From contig JAISHB010000123.1 in the NCBI GenBank assembly GCA_031262785.1, forward strand, positions 1 through 35,111: a stretch of DNA of 35,111 bases, in the 5' to 3' direction. Under the pieces are notes generated by a model. It made no database searches. It was not told where the DNA came from and saw only the letters and a list, made by a program, of their open reading frames with translations. Both the position numbers and the translations under genes were made by a program. This DNA comes from Prevotellaceae bacterium (GTDB lineage Bacteria > Bacteroidota > Bacteroidia > Bacteroidales > Bacteroidaceae). Position 1 is the first letter of the stretch. The number at the start of each line of letters is the position of its first letter. Positions 8,426 through 16,112 of the stretch are shown here, in pieces.

Positions 8426-8872
8426 ATGATCATACTACGACTTTTCGATAAAATATATGTTGGCCTTTACTATCTACAGATAAAAATGAGCTATCCTATC
8501 ATTACAGGGCCAATCCTGGAAGGCTACGCACTTGGAAGCGCTTATAGTATGTTGTCCGGTATGCAGTCTTTCGTTATAATAGGTATCTGTAATATAGTAT
8601 CCATTTTTCTTGGTATAAATATGCTTTTCGATATGCCTGAATACATTGCATTCTCTCCTGCAATAATACCTTTTTTATTCAACTATTCCCGTTATGATAA
8701 GAAAGGTCGAGGTGAAAAGATAATTGAGAGGATCGCTCGACAGAAAAAAAATTGAAAAAATGAACTACTCATTATGGCTTTATTTTATTTCATTCTCTCA
8801 ATACTCATTCTGGTAGCCCCACTGATCTATGCAAAAAAATTGGAATTAGGAACCATACAAGAATTATAATTA
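8426..8872 (+). pseudogene. Candidate immunity protein 2, paralog of 7974..8372, interrupted by in-frame TGA at 8753-8755
   Basis: Track ORF ends at 8755, but the same frame continues after TGA as KNELLIMALFYFILSILILVAPLIYAKKLELGTIQEL*, which aligns with the last TM of copy 1 (KLIIIAIAFYVSSILIMMAQFYV). Confidence 0.65.
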
Positions 8873-8947
8873 TACCGCACCATCTCACATCAATAACCAT
8901 TTCCAGGCAGGCACCACTTTAAAGATCCTTTCCTAAATTCCTGGAAA

Positions 8948-8982
8948 GAAACAGGCATTTCTTTCCCAAATAAAAGGAAACC
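8948..8982. repeat. Single diverged copy resembling the 41-bp repeat at 23972-24289
   Basis: GAAACAGGCATTTC-TTTCCCAAATAAAA...GGAAAC versus GAAACAGCG-TTTCCTTTAACAAATAAAA(CCGTTTGGTTAA)GGAAAC; needs a 12-bp deletion. Confidence 0.35.
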
Positions 8983-9017
8983 CATCTCTTTTTATACTGG
9001 CAAATCAAAAGATTCTG

Positions 9018-9130
9018 CATTATCAACGCCAGGCACTCCACCTAAAAGGGAAGCATGCTCCCTCGGAAGCGGACACGCCCGGCGACAGCGGTAACGGCGA
9101 CGATGACGGGCACGAGGAACCTACCGGGTG
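9018..9130 (+). pseudogene. Degenerate 3' tail of a DUF6261-like gene
   Basis: Frame reads HYQRQALHLKGKHAPSEADTPGDSGNGDDDGHEEPTG*, compared with TKRQSLKQKAKAPDKNGSGNNGSDNSGNGNDDDDVPQG* at 1-291; followed by a terminator. Confidence 0.45.
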
Positions 9131-9154
9131 AGTCGTCTGTGTCGTGAAAAGAAT

Positions 9155-9195
9155 GCGCCCCTGCAAACATTGGTTTGCGGGGGTGCCTGTTTTTT
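9155..9195 (+). terminator. Rho-independent terminator
   Basis: GCGCCCCTGCAAAC-ATTG-GTTTGCGGGGGTGC hairpin, then TGTTTTTT. Confidence 0.8.
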
Positions 9196-9571
9196 AGGTA
9201 GTTATGATTAGCTCCACGGAGGCACTCTCTACGTCCGCACTCATCGGCGGGCGGCATTTCGAGATACGGAGAAAAATCTCCTCCACCGTGGGGAAGGAGG
9301 AGGCGATGCGCCGGGCGATGCGTCCGGCTACGTGTTCGAGCAGCGCGGAGGGGATTTCCATTTCGGCTTTTACCAATTGACACACCGCGGCATAATCAAC
9401 CGTGTCGGAGACCGTGTCGGAGGCGACGGCACGGGTGAGGTCGACTTTCAGGCGCACATCGACGATAAAATCGTTGCCCTGCCGCCGCTCTTCTTCGTAG
9501 ACGCCGTGGAAGGCGCGCATGCGTAAATGATTCAGCGCAATGTAGCTGTTTGTTGTGGAGAATGAATTCAT
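9194..9571 (-). CDS. folB: Dihydroneopterin aldolase
   Basis: 125 aa: LNHLRMRAFHGVYEEERRQGNDFIVDVRLKVDL...DTVDYAAVCQLVKAEM...LLEHVAGRIA. Confidence 0.9.
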   Translation of the reverse strand: MNSFSTTNSYIALNHLRMRAFHGVYEEERRQGNDFIVDVRLKVDLTRAVASDTVSDTVDYAAVCQLVKAEMEIPSALLEHVAGRIARRIASSFPTVEEIFLRISKCRPPMSADVESASVELIITT

Positions 9572-9583
9572 AGGATGGAACTA

Positions 9584-10183
9584 TTATAGTTGCCCGCTTT
9601 GCACCAATAACACCACGCGTTCGACGAGGCGGTCGGCACCCTCGGGTTGATACTCTTTCTTCAAACTGGCGCCAAACAGCGCGGCAAAGGCTTGATAAAA
9701 ACCGGCTCGGAACGAACCTAAAAAGGCTTTCACAATTTCGTAGGAGGTTTGGTGGCTTTGCCGGTCGATGAGCTTGATGAGCAGTTTGCCTTGCGAAAAG
9801 GTGAGGCGCTTCATCACGGGAAGGTATTGTTTCTTGATTCCTTTTTCTACGCGTTTGAGGTGTGCTTGCCGCTCTTTCTCGGTGGGCAGGGTCATCAGGT
9901 ATTCATAGGTCTCGATGATGGCGCGGTTCACTTCGCGGGCAATGGGAAGCACTTTCTTGACGTCGCGCACTAATTTGGTATAGGCGCGCTGCTGCCGCCG
10001 ATCGGTAAAAACCAGCGGCTTGAAGATGTAGACCGCCGGAAGCGTCACCTGCTCAATGGTATCGCCCCCGTCGACCACGCGGCGGATGGGGAAGCCCTCT
10101 TTGGTGAAGGTTTGCCCCTGCACCAAACCCGCGGACAATCCGAGGAATGCGAGGAACAACAGCGTATGGCGCATGGAAATCAT
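9584..10183 (-). CDS. DUF4294 domain-containing secreted protein
   Basis: Signal peptide; ...RRVVDGGDTIEQVTLPAVYIFKPLVFTDRRQQRAYTKLVRDVKKVLPIAREVN... typical of DUF4294. Confidence 0.85.
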   Translation of the reverse strand: MISMRHTLLFLAFLGLSAGLVQGQTFTKEGFPIRRVVDGGDTIEQVTLPAVYIFKPLVFTDRRQQRAYTKLVRDVKKVLPIAREVNRAIIETYEYLMTLPTEKERQAHLKRVEKGIKKQYLPVMKRLTFSQGKLLIKLIDRQSHQTSYEIVKAFLGSFRAGFYQAFAALFGASLKKEYQPEGADRLVERVVLLVQSGQL

Positions 10184-10300
10184 GACGCAAAAGTAGGGGT
10201 TGGAGTTGAAGATGGCAAGCGAAAAAGCGAAATTAAAAAGGCTGCGCCGGAAATACCGGATGCAGCCTTTTATTTGTTCGGGAGCAGGGGATGCTCCGTC

Positions 10301-11881
10301 TTAGCTTTGCTTGATTTCGATCTCTTCTTTCATATCTATCTCTTCGCCGTGCGGGTCGTAGAAGATATATTGCAGGAACCCCAGTTTTTGATTGGGGACT
10401 ACTTTGATACCAAAACCATACTTCAGCTGCCATTGCCGCTTCAGGGAGAATACGCCCTGATTGATGTAGGCGGCAATGTAGGGATGGATGTGTAACGAGA
10501 ATTTCTTTATCTTCAACTTGTTCGTCAGATAGTCGATTTTGCTTTCGAGGGTATCGGTAAAGAGTATCGACGACTTGATTTTGCCTTTTCCAAAACAGGT
10601 GGGGCATACTTCCATGGTATTGACATCCATGGCCGGCCGCACGCGCTGACGGGTAATCTGCATCAATCCGAACTTACTGAGCGGAAGGATGTTGTGTCGC
10701 GCACGGTCTTTCTGCATGTTTTTGCACATGCGTTCGTAGAGCTTCTGGCGATTCTCAACCTGATTCATGTCGATAAAATCTACCACAATGATACCTCCCA
10801 TATCACGGAGCCTGAGTTGGCGTGCAAGTTCGTCGGCGGCTCCCAAATTGACTTCGAGTGCGTTGGCTTCCTGTCCGTTGGCATTCTTGGTGCGGTTGCC
10901 GCTGTTCACGTCGACGACGTGAAGCGCCTCGGTATGCTCAATAATCAGGTAAGCTCCACTCTTGTACGAAATGGTTTTGCCGAACGAGGATTTAACTTGT
11001 TTGGTGATACCAAAGTTGTCATAAATAGGAAGCGTGCCTTTGTACAGCTTAACGATGCTTGCCCGTTCGGGGGCAATGAGGCTGACGTAATCCTTGATCT
11101 CGTGGAATACGGCTTCGTTGTTGACGTAGATGTTTTCGAACGAGGGATTGAAAAGGTCGCGCAACAATCCTACGGCGCGGCTGGTCTCTTCGAAAACCAG
11201 CGTGGGATACTTGGTTGCCCGTTGTATCTTCACGATGGCATCTTCCCAATGTTTTACCAACACTTTGAGTTCACCGTCGAGTTCGGCCACGCGCTTTCCT
11301 TCGGCCACGGTGCGTACAATGACACCGCAGTTCTTGGGTTTGATGCTCATGAGCAATTGCTTGAGGCGTGCACGCTCTTCGCTCGACTTGATTTTGTTGG
11401 AAACCGAAACCTTATCGTTGAAAGGCACCAGTACCAGATATCTTCCGGCAAACGATATTTCGGAAGTCAGGCGGGGACCTTTGGTGGAGATAGGTTCTTT
11501 AATGATTTGCACAACCACCTCTTGCCCTACCTTGATGGTGTCGGCAACGGTGCCGGTTTTGTCTAAATCGGGCAGGATAGAGGCTTTGGTAATGGAGGGA
11601 CGTTTCTTTTTGTCGCTGAGTGCTTGCTTGACGAATTTCTCTAACGAGTTGAATTGCGGACCTAAGTCCAAATAATGAAGAAAAGCATCTTTCTCGTAAC
11701 CCACATCCACGAAACAGGCATTTAGTCCGGGCATCAGTTTTCTGATGCGTCCTAAATACACGTTGCCCACGGCAAAGGAGATATTTCTTCCTTCGCTCTG
11801 CAGTTCCACCAAGCTCTTATCTTCGAGCAAAGCGATGGAAACTTCTTTGGGCTGTACGTCTACTACAAGTTCGCTGGTCAC
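10301..11881 (-). CDS. rng: Rne/Rng family ribonuclease (RNase G)
   Basis: 526 aa: S1-like region VGNVYLGRIRKLMPGLNACFVDVGYEKDAFLHYLDLG, IIVVDFIDM catalytic block, CPTCFGKGK Zn-link. Confidence 0.93.
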   Translation of the reverse strand: MTSELVVDVQPKEVSIALLEDKSLVELQSEGRNISFAVGNVYLGRIRKLMPGLNACFVDVGYEKDAFLHYLDLGPQFNSLEKFVKQALSDKKKRPSITKASILPDLDKTGTVADTIKVGQEVVVQIIKEPISTKGPRLTSEISFAGRYLVLVPFNDKVSVSNKIKSSEERARLKQLLMSIKPKNCGVIVRTVAEGKRVAELDGELKVLVKHWEDAIVKIQRATKYPTLVFEETSRAVGLLRDLFNPSFENIYVNNEAVFHEIKDYVSLIAPERASIVKLYKGTLPIYDNFGITKQVKSSFGKTISYKSGAYLIIEHTEALHVVDVNSGNRTKNANGQEANALEVNLGAADELARQLRLRDMGGIIVVDFIDMNQVENRQKLYERMCKNMQKDRARHNILPLSKFGLMQITRQRVRPAMDVNTMEVCPTCFGKGKIKSSILFTDTLESKIDYLTNKLKIKKFSLHIHPYIAAYINQGVFSLKRQWQLKYGFGIKVVPNQKLGFLQYIFYDPHGEEIDMKEEIEIKQS

Positions 11882-11916
11882 TACTTTGGGATACGTTTAA
11901 GGTGATGTTTATGCAC

Positions 11917-11951
11917 AAAACAAGGGAACAATGAAGTTCCTTGTTCCCTTG
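11917..11951 (-). terminator. Rho-independent terminator for the 30-aa ORF
   Basis: Inverted repeat CAAGGGAACA (11921-11930) / TGTTCCCTTG (11942-11951), with TTTTG downstream on the minus strand. Confidence 0.75.
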
Positions 11952-11971
11952 CTACGTTTTCAGACTAACAA

Positions 11972-12064
11972 TTATTTCTTGCTTTTATGTCTGTTTTTTC
12001 TTAGTCTCTTTTTACGCTTATGCGTAGACATTTTATGTCTCTTTTTCTTTTTACCACTGGGCAT
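11972..12064 (-). CDS. 30-aa highly basic ribosomal protein-like (AURKAIP1/COX24, bS22-like)
   Basis: Not in the ORF track. Minus-strand translation MPSGKKKKRHKMSTHKRKKRLRKNRHKSKK*, in a terminator-bounded slot between rng and HU. Confidence 0.75.
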   Translation of the reverse strand: MPSGKKKKRHKMSTHKRKKRLRKNRHKSKK

Positions 12065-12104
12065 TGCTTAAAAATTTAAATGGTTGATAATATAATAATG
12101 TAAA

Positions 12105-12380
12105 CTATTTCTTCATCACCGCCATGAAAGTCTTGGCCGGTTTAAATGCGGGAATTGTGTGTTCGGGAATGATGATGGTGGTATTGCGGGAGATGTTGCG
12201 GGCTGTTTTCTGTGCGCGCGTCTTCGCTACAAAGCTGCCAAAGCCTCGCAGATAAACATTCTCGTCTTTGGCTAAAGACGCCATCACCGAATCCATAAAT
12301 GCCTCTACTGTTGTTGCCACCGTTATTTTATCTATACCGGTGTTTTTCGCAATTTCGTTTACAATATCCGCTTTAGTCAT
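12105..12380 (-). CDS. HU/IHF family DNA-binding protein
   Basis: MTKADIVNEIAKNTGIDKITVATTVEAFMDSVMASLAKDENVYLRGFGSFVAKTRAQKTARNISRNTTIIIPEHTIPAFKPAKTF; start placed at the internal Met rather than 12428. Confidence 0.92.
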   Translation of the reverse strand: MTKADIVNEIAKNTGIDKITVATTVEAFMDSVMASLAKDENVYLRGFGSFVAKTRAQKTARNISRNTTIIIPEHTIPAFKPAKTFMAVMKK

Positions 12381-12518
12381 ATTACTAATAATTATGTTCT
12401 TGAGATTACCTAAAATTTTGGACTGCAAATATATAGCTTTTTGAGATTACACAAAAATATATCGCTTACTATTTTGGAAAACCCTCTTTTTGTTCACACG
12501 AAGGAAAAAGAAATAGCG

Positions 12519-12526
12519 TACTTTTG
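12519..12526 (+). promoter_or_regulatory. -7 box TACTTTTG upstream of mutY
   Basis: Matches TAnnTTTG. Confidence 0.45.
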
Positions 12527-12570
12527 CAGCGCTACAATTTACCAATCTACATAAAACGACCCCTGAGACA

Positions 12571-13611
12571 ATGAATCGTTTCACCACCTCCTTGTTAAAC
12601 TGGTATGCCGCAAACAAACGGGAACTTCCGTGGCGCGACATCAACGATCCCTATCTTATTTGGATTTCCGAAATCATTCTTCAGCAAACGCGCGTGGCAC
12701 AGGGATTCGACTATTTCGTGCGTTTCGTGCATCGTTTTCCCGACGTGGCATCGCTGGCTGCCGCCTCCCAGGATGAGGTGATGACCTATTGGCAAGGATT
12801 GGGATATTATTCGCGCGCCCGCAACTTGCACGAGGCGGCTCGTAGCATGAATGGGTCCTTTCCGCGCACATACGAAAAGGTTCGTCGTCTCAAAGGAGTG
12901 GGTGAATATACCGCCGCAGCTATCTGTTCGTTTGCCTACAACATGCCCTACGCTGTGGTGGACGGTAACGTATATCGAGTGTTGGCGCGCTATTTCGGCA
13001 TTCACACTCCCATCGACACCGGCGAAGGCAAAAAGCAATTTGCCGCGCTGGCCGCAGAGATGATGGACAAAACGCAACCGGCCACCTACAACCAAGCAAT
13101 TATGGATTTCGGGGCGTTGCAATGTACCCCCCAATTGCCCGATTGTACCCGCTGTCCGCTAAACGAAAGCTGCGCAGCCCGCTACGAAAAAACCATCGCA
13201 CAACTTCCCGTAAAACAGCACCGCACCAAAACCAGTAATCGCTATTTTAATTACCTCTATGTTCGCGACAAAGAAGATACTTTTATCCATAAGCGAACGG
13301 CTAATGATATTTGGAAGAATCTGTTTGAATTGCCCTTAATCGAAACGCCCGACAAGTTGTCCGAGGAGGATTTCCGCAAACTCCCCCTGTTGCATTCGTT
13401 GGCATCGGAAACAGAACTGAGCACGCTTCGGTTGGTGTGCCGGGGAGTGAAACACGTGCTCTCTCACCGCATCATCTATGCCAATTTCTATACACTAATG
13501 CTGACGGAAGGAAGCAGTTCCTTTTCGTCGTATCAAAGAGTAAGCATCGGCGCACTGAAAAACTACGCCGTTTCGAGACTCACAGAAGCATTCTTGGAAA
13601 AATATCTGTGA
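12571..13611 (+). CDS. mutY: A/G-specific adenine glycosylase
   Basis: 346 aa: LPWRDINDPYLIWISEIILQQTRVAQG, LKGVGEYTAAAICSFAYN, 4Fe-4S Cys motif CTRCPLNESC. Confidence 0.95.
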   Translation: MNRFTTSLLNWYAANKRELPWRDINDPYLIWISEIILQQTRVAQGFDYFVRFVHRFPDVASLAAASQDEVMTYWQGLGYYSRARNLHEAARSMNGSFPRTYEKVRRLKGVGEYTAAAICSFAYNMPYAVVDGNVYRVLARYFGIHTPIDTGEGKKQFAALAAEMMDKTQPATYNQAIMDFGALQCTPQLPDCTRCPLNESCAARYEKTIAQLPVKQHRTKTSNRYFNYLYVRDKEDTFIHKRTANDIWKNLFELPLIETPDKLSEEDFRKLPLLHSLASETELSTLRLVCRGVKHVLSHRIIYANFYTLMLTEGSSSFSSYQRVSIGALKNYAVSRLTEAFLEKYL

Positions 13612-13625
13612 AAATGAAGGCATTT

Positions 13626-13657
13626 TTTGCTTTGTGTAACTATTCTCTGTAATTTTG
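13626..13657 (+). promoter_or_regulatory. Bacteroides-type promoter for ssb
   Basis: TTTG (13626-13629)-N20-TAATTTTG (13650-13657). Confidence 0.6.
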
Positions 13658-13683
13658 GTGCCGTAAAAACAATAGAAAAAGCT

Positions 13684-14070
13684 ATGTCGATAAACAAAGT
13701 AATTCTCGTCGGAAATGTTGGTCGAGACCCCAAAATGACTTATTACGATAATGGAGGCGTTGTCTCTATGTTTCCCTTGGCTACCACCGACAAGGCATAC
13801 ACCTTGCAAAACGGCACGCAGGTGCCCGAACGCACCGAGTGGCACAACTTGGTGTTGCGTAACCGGCTGGCCGAAATCTCCGATCAATATGTGCACAAAG
13901 GCGATAAACTCTACGTGGAAGGGAAGATTCGCACCCGCTCCTACGACGACGCATCGGGAGCCACCCGCTATGTAACCGAGATTTTTGTCGACACCATGGA
14001 GATGCTTTCACCCAAAGCCTCTTCGTCCTCGCCCGCACCAGACTCCACCGCAAGCAGTACACCGCTCTAA
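13684..14070 (+). CDS. ssb: Single-stranded DNA-binding protein
   Basis: MSINKVILVGNVGRDPKMTYYDNGGVVSMFPLATTDKAY...; the track start at 13627 lies upstream of the promoter -7 box. Confidence 0.92.
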   Translation: MSINKVILVGNVGRDPKMTYYDNGGVVSMFPLATTDKAYTLQNGTQVPERTEWHNLVLRNRLAEISDQYVHKGDKLYVEGKIRTRSYDDASGATRYVTEIFVDTMEMLSPKASSSSPAPDSTASSTPL

Positions 14071-14094
14071 ATTGTTAAACTAATACCCACTCAT

Positions 14095-15447
14095 TTGGAC
14101 CCTGACGCCTATTTATGCCTGCTGGCATCTTTCTTTGACGGAAACATCTCCCTGCGAGTTCCTGAACTTTCTTCTATCATTGCCATTGTCTTGGCCGGAT
14201 TGCTGTTGCTTGTTTCCGGCTTTACATCCGCTTCGGAGATTGCCTTCTTCTCGCTCTCTCCCACCGATTTGAGTAACATCAGCGAAAAGAAGCATCCTTC
14301 AGATGCGAAAATAGCTTCGTTGATGGATAACACCGAACGCTTGCTGGCCACGTTGCTCATCACCAACAACTTTGTGAACGTGACGGTCATTATGCTCTGC
14401 AACTACTTCTTCATGGATGTGTTTGAGTTCCATTCACCGCTTGCCGAGTTTCTGGTGCTTACAGTCATCCTCACCTTTCTGCTGCTGCTGTTCGGAGAGA
14501 TTATGCCCAAAATCTATTCGGCACAAAATGTATTGAGATTCTGCCGCTTGGCAGCGCCCGGCGTTACCATGTTCCGCTCCGTGTTCTATCCTTTTGCATC
14601 GATGTTGGTACGTTCCACTTCGTTCTTGAACAAACACGTGGCACGCAAAAACCGAAACATCTCGGTCGACGAGCTGTCGCAAGCCCTCGAACTGACCGAC
14701 AAAGCGGAACTTTCGGAAGAAAATAACATCCTCGAGGGCATCATCCGCTTCGGAGCAGAAACTGCCAAGGAGGTGATGACCTCCCGCTTGGATATGGTAG
14801 ACCTGGATGTGCGCACCTCTTTTAAAGATGTACTCCAATGCGTGGTCGACAACGCCTATTCGCGCATCCCCATCTATTCCGAAACGCAAGACAACATCAA
14901 AGGCATCCTCTACATTAAAGACCTGCTGCCTCATCTGAACAAAGGCGATAACTTCCGGTGGCAGTCGCTCATCCGACCAGCCTATTTCGTTCCCGAGACA
15001 AAGATGATCGACGACCTCCTGCGCGAGTTTCAGGCCAACAAGATACACATCGCCGTGGTGGTGGACGAATTCGGAGGAACCTCCGGCATCATCACCATGG
15101 AAGACATCATCGAAGAAATCGTCGGTGAAATACACGACGAATACGACGACGAAGAACACACCTACATCCTACTGAACGACCACACGTGGGTCTTCGAGGC
15201 CAAAACCCAACTTACCGACTTCTACAAAATTACCAAGACCGACGAAGAGAGTTTCGACGAAGTGGCCGGTGATGCCGACACGCTGGCCGGCCTGTTGCTG
15301 GAACTGAAAGGCGAATTTCCCACCCTGCACGAGAAAGTATCCTATCGGAATTACGAATTTGAAGTGCTGGAGATGGACAAGAGGCGCATCCTCAAGGTGA
15401 AGGTGACCCTTTCCGATGTAGACCAACAACCGAATGACAAAGATTAG
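14095..15447 (+). CDS. gldE: Gliding motility-associated protein GldE (CorC/DUF21-CBS family)
   Basis: 450 aa with TTG start. DUF21 membrane region, CBS pair, CorC_HlyC C-terminus; follows mutY-ssb, as recalled for Bacteroidetes. Confidence 0.88.
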   Translation: MDPDAYLCLLASFFDGNISLRVPELSSIIAIVLAGLLLLVSGFTSASEIAFFSLSPTDLSNISEKKHPSDAKIASLMDNTERLLATLLITNNFVNVTVIMLCNYFFMDVFEFHSPLAEFLVLTVILTFLLLLFGEIMPKIYSAQNVLRFCRLAAPGVTMFRSVFYPFASMLVRSTSFLNKHVARKNRNISVDELSQALELTDKAELSEENNILEGIIRFGAETAKEVMTSRLDMVDLDVRTSFKDVLQCVVDNAYSRIPIYSETQDNIKGILYIKDLLPHLNKGDNFRWQSLIRPAYFVPETKMIDDLLREFQANKIHIAVVVDEFGGTSGIITMEDIIEEIVGEIHDEYDDEEHTYILLNDHTWVFEAKTQLTDFYKITKTDEESFDEVAGDADTLAGLLLELKGEFPTLHEKVSYRNYEFEVLEMDKRRILKVKVTLSDVDQQPNDKD

Positions 15448-15449
15448 CC

Positions 15450-16100
15450 ATGCCCCTCCTCTTCCAACATACCCTTCCCGACTGTTCACTGGCTGTTTGG
15501 AAAACAGACGAGAGTGTCGACGAACTGCTCAACCTGCTCCTTCCCCATCAAGAACGATACCGACAAGAAATCACCCGTTTTGCCGCCACGCAACGCCGCC
15601 GCGAATGGTTGGCCACACGCATACTGCTCCGCCTGCTGCTCAATAACTCATCGAGCGAAGCGGAGATTACCCATCTACCCAACGGAAAACCCTACCTGAA
15701 AGAGAGCACAGTTCCCATCAGCATCTCACACACCATGGGATATGCGGCACTACTTATCGGCCACTCGGGAGACGAAACCGGCATCGACATTGAACAAACC
15801 GGCGAACGCGTCCACCGGATAGCGCCCCGTTATATGCGCGAGGACGAACCGATTCACTCCTATCTTGGAACCGACACCTGGTCGCTCCTGCTGCATTGGT
15901 CGGCCAAAGAGACCCTCTTCAAGTGCCTCAACACGCCGGAGGTTGATTTCAAACAGCATCTGCGCATCTTCCCCTTCATTCCCGCACCCGAAGGCTCTTT
16001 CCCCGCCGAAGAGTATCGAACACCGGCGCATCGGCGGCTCCTCATCCACTACCAACTACATCCCGATTTTGTACTAACTTGGACTACCTATCATCTTTAA
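15450..16100 (+). CDS. 4'-phosphopantetheinyl transferase superfamily protein
   Basis: ISISHTMGYAALLIG...TGIDIEQTGERV...LLHWSAKETLFKCL motifs. Confidence 0.9.
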   Translation: MPLLFQHTLPDCSLAVWKTDESVDELLNLLLPHQERYRQEITRFAATQRRREWLATRILLRLLLNNSSSEAEITHLPNGKPYLKESTVPISISHTMGYAALLIGHSGDETGIDIEQTGERVHRIAPRYMREDEPIHSYLGTDTWSLLLHWSAKETLFKCLNTPEVDFKQHLRIFPFIPAPEGSFPAEEYRTPAHRRLLIHYQLHPDFVLTWTTYHL

Positions 16101-16112
16101 AAACTAACCCTC

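Noticed and set aside
8753-8755. TGA recoding (selenocysteine or alternative code) in immunity 2
   Set aside because: No SECIS-like structure seen, all other genes use the standard code, and copy 1 has Gly here; nonsense decay is simpler.
9042-9383. 113-aa minus-strand ORF
   Set aside because: Overlaps folB out of frame and crosses the terminator; low-complexity composition.
10694-11566. 290-aa plus-strand ORF
   Set aside because: Antisense shadow of rng, no recognisable domain.
14434-15159. 241-aa minus-strand ORF
   Set aside because: Antisense shadow of gldE.
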